A DNA stretch of 64,000 nucleotides, taken from assembly GCA_005656395.1 (NCBI GenBank), contig SRSI01000010.1, forward strand, positions 868,001 through 932,000, written 5' to 3'. Both the position numbers and the translations under genes were made by a program. This document shows, in pieces, positions 10,959-23,286 of the stretch. The DNA comes from Strongyloides papillosus. Its lineage: Eukaryota > Nematoda > Chromadorea > Rhabditida > Strongyloididae. The notes under the pieces are model-generated. The model did no database searches. It had not been told where the DNA came from and was given only the letters and a program-made list of their open reading frames with translations. The first letter of the stretch is position 1. The number at the start of each line of letters is the position of its first letter.

Positions 10959-13236
10959 ATGTCAAGCAGTTTAAATTCATCAAGAGTCATTATTTGTTTA
11001 AAGTATGTTTTTTTCTATATACATCTTATTGTTGCAATAATTATTTTACAGGGATAAGAGTAATGCTAATGTATCTAAATGTGGCAGGGTTGACGTACTA
11101 CCTGATAACACACTGACAATTCAAAGACCTAAACTTACTCCAAAGGTGTTCGGACCCTTTCAGAAAATTCTTGATAAAGATATTAATTACCGGAGGGTAT
11201 TTTACGAAGTGGCAAAGATTCATGTTGATGAAAGTTTTAACGGGATAAAATCTTATGTAATTTCCTACGGATTTTCAAGTTCTGGAAAAACTGATACATT
11301 GTTTGGTTCTGATGTAAAGGAGTTGGGTGGGATCTTAAGAGAGACACTAGAATACATAAGTGAGAAGAAATGTCAAGACATTGGGAACACGGTAGATTTT
11401 TATTTTTCTGTTTTTGAAATATGTGGTGACAAAATTTTTGACTTGTTGTCAGATGAGAGGAAGGAAGTTTCAATTATCTCTGACGATGACAACAAATTGG
11501 TCGTTAAAGAGCCAGTAGTTTTACCTATGCTTGATCTCGGAGATGCTTCCTGTACTATTCGTGGTGCTTTAAACAGAAGGGGTCTTGCATCCAACAATGA
11601 CTATGAGGTTGTATCGAGATCTCACGTAATAGTTAAATTGCGGGTTGTAACGAAGAATAAACGTGGAATAATAAATTATGGTGAAGTGGTATTTGTGGAC
11701 CTTTCTTCTACGAATTTTTTGGTTGACCCAACTGATAAACAAATGAGTTCGGAAATAAAATTTGCGAGGATGGGATATATCTCTTTAAATCTTCTTTTGG
11801 GTAAGATTCTTAAGAACCCACAGCCCTCGCAATCTTTTAGAGAATCAATATTAACTCGTATATTGAGGCCAGCTTTATCAGGCACTTACGCTTCTTCTAT
11901 GGTTTTTATTGTTACTACGGATTACGTATCTCCAGATGCCAATCAGTCGTTAGAAATTGCTGACAAGTATCGAAGATTAAAGTGTTGTCCACGGAAGGAA
12001 AGTCTAGTTTCTTTGAAAGTCCGCAGGAATATTAGAAATATCCGGGTACCTTCATCTCATATTGAAGAAGTGGAAATGGTAGAATTGACTCCTGTGAACT
12101 ACGAGTCGACGAACAGTATACAAATGCTTCACCGAGAAATAGAAGAAAATAAAGAACAGCTCAATAAATATATGGATATGTTAGGCAAGCTCGAATTTGA
12201 TCTTCAAGAAAGTTCAGAAACCTGCAATGAAAGAAGTCTCCAGCGTGACTTCCATCTGAAGGAGAAACATGAAATGGCAAATCGCCTTACGAAAGTTAAT
12301 CAGGAAAATCTTGAATTGAAATCTACAGTCGATAAGTTGGAAAATGAGATAGGGAATTTGGTTGGTAGACTTAACACGTTGAAAGAAACATGTAGTAAAT
12401 ATTTTGATAAACTTGAGAAAAGTAGAAGCAGAGGAATTAGTTTACTTAGTAAAGATTCATCCTTCAACAAGGCACATGAAGAAATGAATAATTGTTTAGT
12501 TGGAAATATCAAAGATTTAGAATGTAGTTACCTAGAGATAAAGGAACTAAGTAGTGATTTAACTGACAAACAAAAGATTCTTTTGAAAGAATTGGGGGAT
12601 CAATATTCTGAGGGTCGTGTTAATTTCAAGCAAGTTGAGAATTCACTACAAGAATACATCAACCAACTAAATGATAATTTCAACGGAATTGAACAAAGCA
12701 TTAGAGAGCGGCTACCCGTTGAAATCAAAAATGAACTATATGATAAAGTGGATAAAGTATTTAATGAATTGCTTATAACTGTGGAGAGGAACAAGGATTC
12801 ATGTGCACTCCATGGGAACGAATGTTTCGCTTGTATCGATAAAATTACCGAAGATGAACATAAGACGGTTGCTAAGTTTTTCTCAAATTATAAGGATTGT
12901 TTACTACAAGAAATTCGTCATATCAAAGAGATTACGTCTGCTAACGATGAATACAACATGCAATTGGAAACAGCTAAAAATAGTATTGATGAATTACAGA
13001 AAATGCTGGGTGATATTGATGTTGTTCAGGTTCCTTCTGTAGATCTAGAAAAATTAAGTTTTCCTCCCAAAGAGAAGATAGAGATAAATGGAAATTCCGA
13101 TCTCCATCCTCCACCTAGATTTACTAAGACGGAAAGGCCAGACCTTATAAGTGAGATGTCTTCTGTTGCCAGAAAATTAATGGGAAATGACTATTATAAC
13201 TTATTACAAGGAGAAGAGAACAAGGAGAATTTTTAG
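10959..13236 (+). CDS. Divergent kinesin-like motor protein
   Basis: Two exons, 10959-11002 and 11052-13236, give 742 residues. The small first exon (MSSSLNSSRVIICLK) supplies beta-1 of the motor. P-loop GFSSSGKT is at about 88-95. Switch I keeps SRSH at about 203-206. Switch II, normally DLAGSE, reads DLSST at about 231-235, so its Gly and Glu are lost. The SFRESILTRILRPAL helix corresponds to YRDSKLTRLLQDSL. After residue 350 there are long coiled coils and a short tail with PPPRFTKTERPDLI. KVFGPF near the N-terminus and the domain order suggest the kinesin-5 (BMK-1/Eg5) group, but this is tentative. ATPase activity is questionable. Codon use is richer in G/C-ending codons than in neighbours. 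Its end faces NBAS. Confidence 0.85.
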
Positions 13237-13247
13237 AAAACAATGAA

Positions 13248-13312
13248 TTTATTTATAATGTATAAAATTGTATAGTAATTAAATAATCTTCTAAATATTA
13301 ATTATAAATAAA
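13248..13312. terminator. Crossed poly(A) signals, kinesin and NBAS
   Basis: AATAAA at 13307-13312 (plus) fits the kinesin message, whose cleavage would fall about at the NBAS stop codon. TTTATT at 13248-13253 is AATAAA on the minus strand for NBAS, 12 bases past the kinesin stop. The two 3' ends probably overlap. Confidence 0.55.
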
Positions 13313-13326
13313 GTTATCTTTCGATC

Positions 13327-16300
13327 TTAGCGAATTGTTTGTGTTACATCGCAATTCATAATATCAAATGCTATTTGGGTGTCATTTTCACTGGTACAGT
13401 TTAGTAGCATGCAAGCTAGTATTTCTTCACGCATCTAGAAAAATAGTATTATAAACTTTATGTTTACAAACTTACTTCAAAAAATATTTTAGATTTCCAA
13501 AGTAGTATACAAGCATTAAACACTGTTGCTATATTTCTTGAGGTTTCCATTAATTCTTCAATGTACATTTTTAAAATCTGGAAGTCTTCCATTTCAATTG
13601 CCCTTTCAATACATAATGCTATGACTTGAGGTTTAGAATAATCTGTATCAAAAAGCATGCATAGTTCAGAGAGCTTATTAACTTTTCTATAATTGTCATT
13701 AATAAAAACTAGTTCTCTTATTAACTCTTCTTCATCACAAAATATAATTTGAGTTGGTATTCTTTTACATCCTAATTTTAAAGCTAACTTAACTTTTTTT
13801 AGCTGCTTCTTTTGAATATCATATTGTTCTTTATTAATGTTTTCAGGAACTAAAAACAATACTTTTTCAGCAAGAACCAAATTTTCATCATTGATATCAG
13901 GTAAAGACATATTCAAATAATGATTACTTTTAGCTAGAATAAGTTGAGTTATCTTTTCTTCAGACAAATGTCCATCATTTTTTATTAAATGAATTGGTAT
14001 CTTATCAGGGGAAACTTTTTCAATTAATTCAATCATTTCGTCAAGTAGCAGTTGATTAACTTTTTCAAATGTTAAAACTTTATCAAATATAACAGTTCTG
14101 ATGTCATTAACATCCATTATCATATATTTCCAATCCTGTTCTGAGAGACATTGAGAATTTCTTATTAACATCATTAATAAATTCCATGCTTTACCTTGAT
14201 TTTTTCTAGATTCTATTATTTGTGAAAACATTGGGGTTACACCATGTTGATTAAAAATAATTAAAGCAGATCTTACTTCTTTTTCAATTTTGTATTTTTG
14301 GCATTCATCTATTAGAGGTTTTCCTTTTAAATTAGAAGCACAGAAACACTTTTCAATAGATTTGTATTGAAGGAAATTTGGGAAATTCGATGTCATAACA
14401 TCCAAAGACGCCATAGATGTCTGGGAACAGTGTTCAATAATTAATGCCATATCATTTTCAGCACACGAGTTGGAATTTCTACCCTCAAAATATGAAAATA
14501 TTTTAACCAATAAAGGAATATTTTCAATTATATTTGAAGGGGACATGTGTTTTATAACACTTTTAGCAATTACCTGACTATCCATATTTAAAAATGTTTC
14601 AAGTGTCGATGAAACGCCACCATTAAGTTTTAACAAATATTGAAGATAAAAATAACAATGCATTATATAATCTTCCATTTCAGTAAAACCTCTTTCTGTT
14701 GAAATTTCTGATAATTTCATACTGTAATTTGCCAACCCGCACTTTTCATCAATTTGTAATACACGTTTGATTAACCAATTAAGACAGATAGTTTGTTGTT
14801 TCTTTCCTTCCAAATAATATGGAATAACATTACTATTTTGTTCCATAATAATATTCCAACTATTTGATATCAATTCCTTTTCTTTATCAAAATATTCTAT
14901 TTTTTTCTCATCATAATCATTCAAAAATAAATATGGATCTATTTCATTTTGTGACTGTCCTTTTATTTCAGGAAGTAATTGACTATATTGTCGTGGATTT
15001 ACACTTTCTGGAATATAATATAGCATTATCAATATGTAAGGTCTTAGTAACTTTCTGTAGGAAGTTATTAATTTTACACATATATCTATACGCTCCTCCT
15101 GTAACATAAATATTCCTAAATCAAGCAAACTCATTTGTTTAATTTGATTAAATTTTTCCATATCTTCCCAATCATCAAATTGAAATATAAGATTATTATG
15201 AGAAATAAGAAATTGTAATTCTTCCGATACTTCCCACTTCAAATTATTGCAAATATCATTGAGTTTTAATTGAAAATCGATGTCAGAAAAATTACATTTA
15301 AGACACTCATTTACAACCCATTCTTTATCTTTTATTTCACATAAAATAGACAATAATTCATCTGATGGTTCTTTAGCTTCATTCCATTGTAATTTGTTAA
15401 TATTATCAATGTCGAAACAATTATGTTCTTTAGCTAACTCTTTTGCCTTTTCATAATTTTTTTGACATAATAATTTTTTTAAATAAACTTCAAATGTTGT
15501 ATTTTTTATCGTATTAATAGAAAGATCTATCTTCCTTGATTTATATTCTACATTCTTTGTATTAATTTCTTTTTGAAAAAATTTAAGTGATATTAAGTAA
15601 CATTTTTGAAAGAAAGAAAATATCCATATAAATAAAACAAAAAATAAGGATACATTATCGGATAGATTTTTTTTATCAAGTGGATAAAAATCTGGACCAT
15701 TAATACCATTGAAACACGCCAATTTATCTTTATTTTTCTTTGAAATTGCAAGACAATTGTTTAATGTTGGTTTTACATTTCCAGAAATCATATTTTCTGA
15801 TATTGAATCATAGTTCTCTTGATAAATTTCTCCAGTTTTTAGTAATAAAGTTAATTCCTTATCCTCGTTCCATAAAACAGAAACAAAAGTATTTGAATTT
15901 TTTAATAAAATAGTGGGATCTAAGATTTGAAGGATTTTCATACTTGGCATGGAAGAAATTATAACTTTCCCAAAGTTTGTTAATGAAACAAGATTTGTTT
16001 CTTCTGAATTAATAGAAAATGTCATTATTGATTCAAATTTGTAAAATGAACTTATAAGTCCCATAAAAGAGTCAAACTTTTTAGCTATATTGTTTGTGCC
16101 TGAAAACAATTTGAAGGATTCCCCATCTGATTTAGAGTTTCTATAGACACTAATACCATAATTATCAATAAGAGATGACTCTTTACAATTTGATTTATCA
16201 TTTCTCAAAAATACACTGGATGTTATTAATAAATTATACTTTGAATTATAATGAAAACTACTTATATATCCATTTGATTGAATAATGATATTAAAAACTG

Positions 16301-16829
16301 TCTCAATTTTACCGTCACCAGATAACTTTTTACACATAAATGAACCATTACACTGAAGAATAAAAACTTTATCTGTCCAATGCTCATCATCTAACGTTAC
16401 AGATTGTATACATGAGATAGAATCAAAAATATTTTTTGTGCTAGTCGAAACTTTTATAGTATTTTTAAAAACACCATTAACATCAAAAATATCTAAGAAA
16501 CCAAAAGATCTTGTGATAAGTATCAATTGGCCTGATTCAGAATACTGCAAAATAGCTTGGTCATGAAGAATATCTTGTTTTAATTTAATAACACTTTTAA
16601 GAACTAGCTTATCGTCTTTAAAGCCATTGACTCTCATGACTCTATCCGGTGTAATAGTAACAATAGCTTCAGAATTTTTTGATACTGCAATTTTAAAAGA
16701 ATTTCGAGGAACAAATGGTAAAGGATATACTAAAGCGTCATCAATTTTTGGGGAATTTTCTTGAATGATAGAAGCCGTAGAAAGACTCCACTCTTGTAGA
16801 CATGTAATTTCTTTTATTAACTTATCCAT
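13327..16829 (-). CDS. smgl-1: NBAS/SMGL-1 family protein (NRZ tethering complex)
   Basis: Two exons, 16829-13476 and 13434-13327 with a 41 nt intron, give 1,153 residues. An N-terminal WD/beta-propeller-like half (to about 390) precedes an alpha-helical Sec39 region. Diagnostic NBAS blocks include YLKKLLCQKNYEKAKELAKE, the KDKEWVVNECL segment and ESVNPRQYSQLLPE, the last close to the ETTSPHEYSVLLPE segment of vertebrate NBAS. Human NBAS works with ZW10 and RINT1 in Golgi-to-ER tethering and also in nonsense-mediated decay; C. elegans smgl-1 was found through that second role. The protein is about half the human length (about 2,370). A strongly hydrophobic stretch near residue 395-425 is unusual. 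A TTATAG acceptor lies just before the ATG and the upstream same-strand gene ends 137 bp away, so an operon is possible. Confidence 0.88.
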
Positions 16830-16966
16830 TTTCTATAATAAATTATAACTATTTTATCAAAATGAAAATAAAATACTAGGTCTGTAACCAAATATGTAGT
16901 AGTCAACAAAATGTATTGAAAATTTATATTAATTATATTTACATAATTTAATTTTCCTTATCAAAA

Positions 16967-18351
16967 TCACATGTTTTTTAATTTTTCAATTTTACGTTGA
17001 GAAGCTTTTGTTGGTGATGAGAGAGCCTTTTTAACGAAGAAAGATCCTGTTTCCAATTTTAATTGCTTTTTATCATAATCCGATGGGGAATGATTTCTTG
17101 TATTAAGCAATTGATGAGAAAAATTTAATTGATTATTAGTTTCAATAGTTCTCCCAGTACGATTTTTGGCTATTTCAGCTTTTTTACGTGGAGATGTCCT
17201 AAGTTTATCAATCACTTCATCAGAAAAAATGTTAGTTCTGTTTGTATTTTTTCCGTAATATACATCATTATGTGAAATTTCCCCTTTCTTAACCTCTTTA
17301 AATATTGTATTTAACCGTATGTTATATCTTTTTTCAATGTCGTTGTTTATAAAGAGTCCAGAAAAATCTGTTGGAGCTTTGGATTTTATTTTAATATTGT
17401 TTTTGGATCGAGATCTACTTACAGTTTTTGTGAGCAAAGAAAGACTTGTAGATTTTGGCATTTTGGTTTTTGAAAAAGAAGATGAAGAGACTGAAAAAGA
17501 AGAATTACTTCTACTAGAACAGTCGACTATTTGGAAATTTGAGGATGTTTGAGATCTTGTGTAAGGTGTTTTTGCAATAGGATTAGTTTGTGCTAACATA
17601 GAAATCTTGCATATATCATTAGATTTCCTTCTAGTTGTTTTCATCTTAAAAGAAGGTGTTTCATGAACAATATCAGAATTTTTTTTGTATTATTTTTTTT
17701 AGAATCTGGTGTCTTCATCAAACAATCTATTTTCTTTTTTCTAGGACTACGTCTTAATTCAGTAACGGTATCCTCTTTTTTTACTTCAGTAACACCTTCT
17801 TCTGAAGGTGATTGTATCTCGTTACTACTTTTTTCTTCAGAAATTTTTTTATCGACTTTAATATCGATGCAAATTTTTTTAGCAGTATTTTGTTCGTACT
17901 CATCACATAAAGCATCGTCAAAAGTAATTTTTCTTTTTAAATTTCTCTTCGGATTATCAGCGATGTTTTTATCATCGGGGGTTCCTGGAACTAATATCTT
18001 ATCTGTAATTTTTTTTTCATTTTTCACTGGCGTTTCTGGTGGGAAGAATGCACATGAATCTTCGTTTAAAGTTTCTGTTGTTTTTCCTTCGATTAAGATC
18101 GAAAAGTCTGTTTTTATTACCTTATCGGTAGTACGTTTCTTTCGTTTTGTAATCTTTAATAGTTCTGCGTTACTGTATCTTGATGGACTATCATCATCAC
18201 CTCCTAGTAAAAGTAACTCTTCTAATTTCTTAGACCTTTCTAGTTTTTTCTTTTTTCTTTCTTCTGATACATCAATAGATCGTTCTGATGAAAATTCTTT
18301 CCCTAATGGTACATAGCTATTTAAATCCAAAGAAATATCTTCGAAATTCAT
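16967..18351 (-). CDS. Orphan SPRKK-rich basic protein, frameshifted
   Basis: Not recognised. Two overlapping reading frames, 18351-17641 and 17644-16967, meet at an ATGA. Both have the same composition (Lys/Ser/Asp-rich, low complexity) and each has a minor-groove-type (S)PRKK motif: RRSPRKKK near the end of the first and RTSPRKKAE in the second. Two A8 runs (minus strand) lie at 17693-17700 and 17679-17686 just before the junction. One extra A there would merge everything into 461 codons with no internal stop, so a sequencing or assembly indel, a real frameshift or slippage are the options. No GT-AG intron of usual size fits. CDK-like SP/TP sites and basic clusters suggest a nuclear, cell-cycle protein, as inference only. 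The first in-frame ATG is MNFEDISL at 18351. Confidence 0.6.
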
Positions 18352-19318
18352 CTCATTAAAATAATAAAACAAAATAATAGGTACAATCTAAAATAATGCA
18401 TAAAACCTATCAACGCTAACATACACGATAGGTTACTTTGTTCCAACAAATTTTTTTGTGTTTTAGAAAGAAAACATGTTTACAATCTTTATTGGTGATG
18501 TGAATATTATAGTTTTTCACACCCACAAGTCTTCCTTTTATGGATATATGTGAATTGAGATTATTTCTGTCCTTTTTTTTGTCCGTGAGTATGTTGGTTT
18601 TTAACAATGCAAAAAACGTTTTTTGGAATGTTATTGGCAGTATCTTTTTGTTACTTCATGTAATTAAATAATATTACATCACTTGTTTCAGTATTTTTTT
18701 TGATAAATTAGTTATTGGTGTATATTTATTAAATTTAAAAATTACAAAAGTATAGAGGAAGTGCATTAATAGACAATGAGTTTATTTAAACATATAATTT
18801 TTACATTAAAATTTCTTGTTCTCTCAACTATTATATTTCTGTATCTTTGATAAGTTTTCTTATCGTTAAGAACATAACTTAGACATTATGTTATTGCTAT
18901 GGGATTTGATTATATCTTTAAATAAAAATAAAGTATCAACAAACCTACAAAGATTTGTAATTTAAGTGAAAACATATTTAGAATTATTATTTTATTCTAA
19001 ATGTGAAAATGACTGTGTAGAAGCATATAATTTATGGAATTGTTCGTTACAACCTTTTGCGTAAATAAGTTTATTTTCATGAAATAAAGTATAGGATATG
19101 ATAGAATAAATATATTAAAATCATAATAGTAATTAAAGTGTTTTTATATGATAAATAATTGATAGAACCGTAGAAAGAACCAGAAATGTGGTAAAATTAA
19201 CTGCTTCAAAGATGAATTTTGGGGCGAATACTTTAAAAAGCATTAAATGCCTTCTATGAATAATGCACATTATACATATCACTAACATCTGAAAATTATG
19301 TTTTACAAATTATAAATG
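18352..19318. other. Spacer without recognised gene
   Basis: AT-rich interval between two minus-strand genes. A 63-codon open stretch at 18416-18607 has no ATG and no homology that I recognise. Otherwise it is probably the PIG-O 3' UTR plus the upstream region of the SPRKK gene. Confidence 0.45.
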
Positions 19319-21799
19319 CTAAAATAACCTCTTTAACTTTACCTTTACACCAAATAAGAAAGCAAGATTAAATGGAACTGACACAAAGTTTGAATTTTTA
19401 ATTACAATATTATAAGAAAAGATAGTTGTTATGAATACTGCTCCAAATAAATTAATTAGAACTAATAGTTTAGGTAGAAAAGTTATAGTAAAATTTCCCG
19501 GTACTCCAACAAATGCTGCTAGCCATGGAATTGTAGGAATTGTTGTTTGGTTAGACAGCAGAAAGAAACCATATGAAATTATAAAGTAGTAGTTTATTGA
19601 CAATATTTGGGAATCATTTATTGAAAAAATATAAAAATAAACTAGAAAAGCTATAATACAAACAATTGATAGTGCAGAATTATCTCCTACAATTAATGCA
19701 ATTTCTAATATAGATAAATAAAAAAATGTCGACAAAAAAATTTTGGCAGGTGAAAATATTAAAGTTAACAATAGTGAAGATAATACAAATAAATGTGTGG
19801 CTAAAGAAATATAAAAGTTAAAATTGAAAAACAATGTGTTGTTTTTATTAACAACAAATCTTAGTATCCATGAAATTGAAATTATTCCTATAAAAAAATA
19901 ACTTAATTTTAGAAATAATTTCTGTCCACTACTAAAAGAAAATAATTGGGACGATAAAATGTATAAGTTGGTACTTATTAGTGATCCAATGGCTATTGAC
20001 ATGCGAAAAAAATATAAAATATTATCGAAAGATATAAAATTTGAGACCAAAAATGATTCAGAACAATTTTTACTCTCTTCTCTACATTTAAATAATTCCG
20101 ACGATATAGCACCACAAAATAGTACAAAAATTGAAAAACTTGTTACATTAAAATAAAGGGATTTTGATACACGTCGATTTTGTTGAAAAACTTGGGCAAC
20201 ATTGTAAATAAGTAGTGTTTGAACAATAAACTTTAAAACGTATGGCTCATAAACTATATAACTATTAGAAAAAAGAGATAACAAATGAACGATATATAAT
20301 ATTGAGGAAAGAATAGAAACATTTGTCAGTATAATTTTTTTTGTGATAACCATTTTAATTAATTTAATAAGCGAAACTAAAATACTAAAAGGCAATGCAA
20401 AAGGTATTATCTCAAGAGTTAAGACATTTTTAGGCATTAGTATTAATGATATACTTAGTAAAAGTGTACCAGATCTAAAAGTAATATTGGACAACGAAGT
20501 GATATCTTGATCATAAGTTATTTGAAAAAGAATAGTATCAAATAGCATTAAAACACCTATTATAATAAGATTATAGTCAAATGTCACCCAAACACTTCGT
20601 AATTGTTCTTGAATTAAATATAGTATGCTAAAAAATGAATCAACATTATCATCTAAACCAAAATTATACTGTTGAAGTATAGTTTGAAAATTCGTAGTCA
20701 TTCCTGAATCTTCTCGACCATATGCTGTTATCAATCTAATTACTTGGGCAATGTTAATTTCCAAAAGTTTAAGTAATTCGCGAATTGGAAAAAACGTTTC
20801 AACAACTACTCCAATATTTGTAAAAGGTAAAGGTATTCCTAGTAAAAATGAAAGTGTTGGAACAAAATCAATTTGAAAAAACTTTTTAACCCTCTTTCCA
20901 TGAACTATTGGAATTTTTGAGTATGCTAGAAATCCAGCTTCAACCTCCAAATCACTATCACCACCATGATTTCCATCATTAGACATTCCATGATCGCCCA
21001 TAACAAAAAGGATTGTTTCATTATCCATTTGTTTAATAACATTTCTGAGCATATTGTCCATTTGATCTAACTTTTCCAACATGGCTGAATGTTCTGGACC
21101 ATACCTATGACCACAATGATCTACACCTAAGAAATGTCCAATAATAACATTCCAATCATCCTTTGCTATTTCATCAAATAAATGATCTAGTACCATATTA
21201 TCTACGGTATCCAAATCAAAAACGTCAAATGAAGGAGCAGGAAATTCTCTATTAAATTTGTTTTTAAAAAGTGAAGTCCTAGAAATATTATAGCAAAAAA
21301 AAATTTAATGTTACCATGTATCGTCGCCCATAAATGTTATATTGTGACCATTTGATAATAATTGATCAATTATATTATCTTCGTCAATTGATCCAGCATC
21401 AAAATTATCTTTCATATCAATAAATGTGGGTAATGAACCAGTTGTTAAAGCTTTAATCCGTTGAAATGTTGTTGTAGGAGGATCAGCAATAAATAATGAT
21501 AATATTGTATTATTTGGTTCGCTACTTATTAATTCTTCAGCAATTTTAATCCGTCCTTTATAAGGTTCAGTTGATTTTCCTCCAGAATCCATAAAATCAT
21601 ACCGTAATGCGTCGATAATTATCCATATAGCTTTCTTAAATGAAGGCTTATTCCAACATAAATCTGAGCGACCACGAAAATCTTCACATTTAGAGTAATA
21701 ATCTAGTGACGGTTTCTTTAATAAAAAACCTTTTTGAAATATAAACAATGAAATAATATATGATGATGATATAATTATCCATTTAACAGACATATACAT
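19319..21799 (-). CDS. PIGO: GPI ethanolamine phosphate transferase 3 (PIG-O)
   Basis: ER membrane enzyme that adds ethanolamine phosphate to the third mannose of the GPI precursor, the group that later links to protein. Exons 21799-21315 and 21278-19319, joined through a 36 nt intron that splits the Trp codon of GDDTW, give 814 residues. One N-terminal membrane segment is followed by a lumenal alkaline-phosphatase-fold domain with IDALRYDF, ADPPTTTFQRIKALTTGSLP, MGDDTW, FLGVDHCGHRYGP and MGDHGMSNDGNHGGDS, which carry the metal and catalytic residues. The C-terminal half (from about 330) is a run of roughly 12-14 membrane helices. Human PIG-O is 1,089 residues, so the membrane part is shorter. 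The start codon is the first ATG in frame; the next ATG is two codons downstream. Confidence 0.95.
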
Positions 21800-23286
21800 T
21801 ATCAACTTTAAAAAAATATGTTTTTGACAAAAAATTAAGTAACAATCTTCATATAAAATTAATATTCACCGATCTCTGCTTAAATGGGAGTTATTGTAAT
21901 GAATTTCTTTGGTATAAAGTCTATTTATAATCAACCATTGTGAGTGTGTATGAAAAGACCAACTGCACAAAATATTTGTCTTTAAATAAAAAATTTTGGT
22001 TAATGGCTTTAATTATTTTTTCATTTGAGAATAATATATTAAAACTATTATTTTAAGATTAACTCCTATTTAATCAATTATTATATTTGAAATAATATAT
22101 ACATATAATTTAAACATGAAATAAATGTATAATATTCATTTCTTTGCATTTAGATACATCAATCATTTAACTTAAACTTTAACTTATGTTTATTTAGCTA
22201 TCTTATTTTGTTTAACCTTGCATGTCTATTTCAAATTTCAAAGATATATTTTAAAGTATTATTATCACAAATCAATTTTATAACTTTTTTAAAATTTAAC
22301 ATTCTGAAAGTAGGTAATAATTTTAGAATTTAGTGTATCATTCTTAGTTTTTATAGTTGTATTATACTATAATCATATTATTTTGGTGACGTGTTAAGAA
22401 AAAGAAAATTAATATTGTAATTCTTTGTTATCAGTCACCTGATTTTATTAGTCCAAAATTTCATTTAATTCTAAACTTTATAAGATTATAGAAATAACCA
22501 AAATATTGTTAAAATATATTAAACTGTCTAATAGTTCTAATTTTTATATTATATATTGACTTTTCTACTTTTACTATAATTTGCTGGAAATTCTTTCAAA
22601 CTTATAAATTAATTCTATTATATTTTATTGTTACACATAATAATGCTAAGCCCTTTTAAGTAAAATCTATTTATTTACATTAAAAAACGGTTAATGTTAT
22701 AGTAAATCAATTTTTAATAAATTTACTAGTTTAAAACATATTTCACTGAATATTTTAACTAAAAAATTTTTTTCTCCATATATACTATATCTCATCCACG
22801 ACACATGCTTTGCGCAATTTTTTGACTTAAAATGGCAATAGTTTACTGTTTCTTAAAGCACAGTAAAAATTATGTAAGTGTGATATTTTTTTCCATATTA
22901 TACATGGAATCTTCTTTATCGTCTTTTATTAATTAACATTCAATGTTAATAAATAATAAAAACATAAATTTATGCATCTAATGGTATGCTTTAAATTTTT
23001 ATTAAGTTTTAGACAATAAATATAATATACTTACATTTCGATAACCAATATTTGTAATATTATCCCAATTATTGTTTTTGCTTCAGAACAAACGCTTAAT
23101 CTTCTTATAATATTCTTGGTCGTAAATTTTAAACATATTTTTCACAGATTTATTTTTGTAATAATATAACATTCCAATAGTCTTTTTTTAGAAACAATTA
23201 TAATTAAATAATTTTTAATAATATTTAAATTTGGATTTTTGTTATTTTATTAACTGTTATAAAATATAAATAAAACATTTATTATT
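21800..23286. other. Divergent spacer, PIG-O / ORP
   Basis: About 1.5 kb of AT-rich DNA between divergent genes. It must hold both promoters; I see no distinct element, repeat or coding block. Confidence 0.5.

Noticed and set aside
11146..11148. Kinesin start at the GTG of VFGPF
   Set aside because: An upstream exon 10959-11002 plus 11052 on adds the conserved beta-1 strand and an ATG in frame.
17663..18316. 217-codon plus-strand open frame
   Set aside because: Lies antisense to the SPRKK-rich gene. Its Phe/Ser-rich, hydrophobic composition is what the reverse complement of Lys/Ser/Glu codons gives; no homology or splice context.
18416..18607. 63-codon minus-strand frame with GRLVGVKNY, faintly Sm-like
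   Set aside because: No ATG and only one of two Sm motifs could be argued; too weak to annotate.
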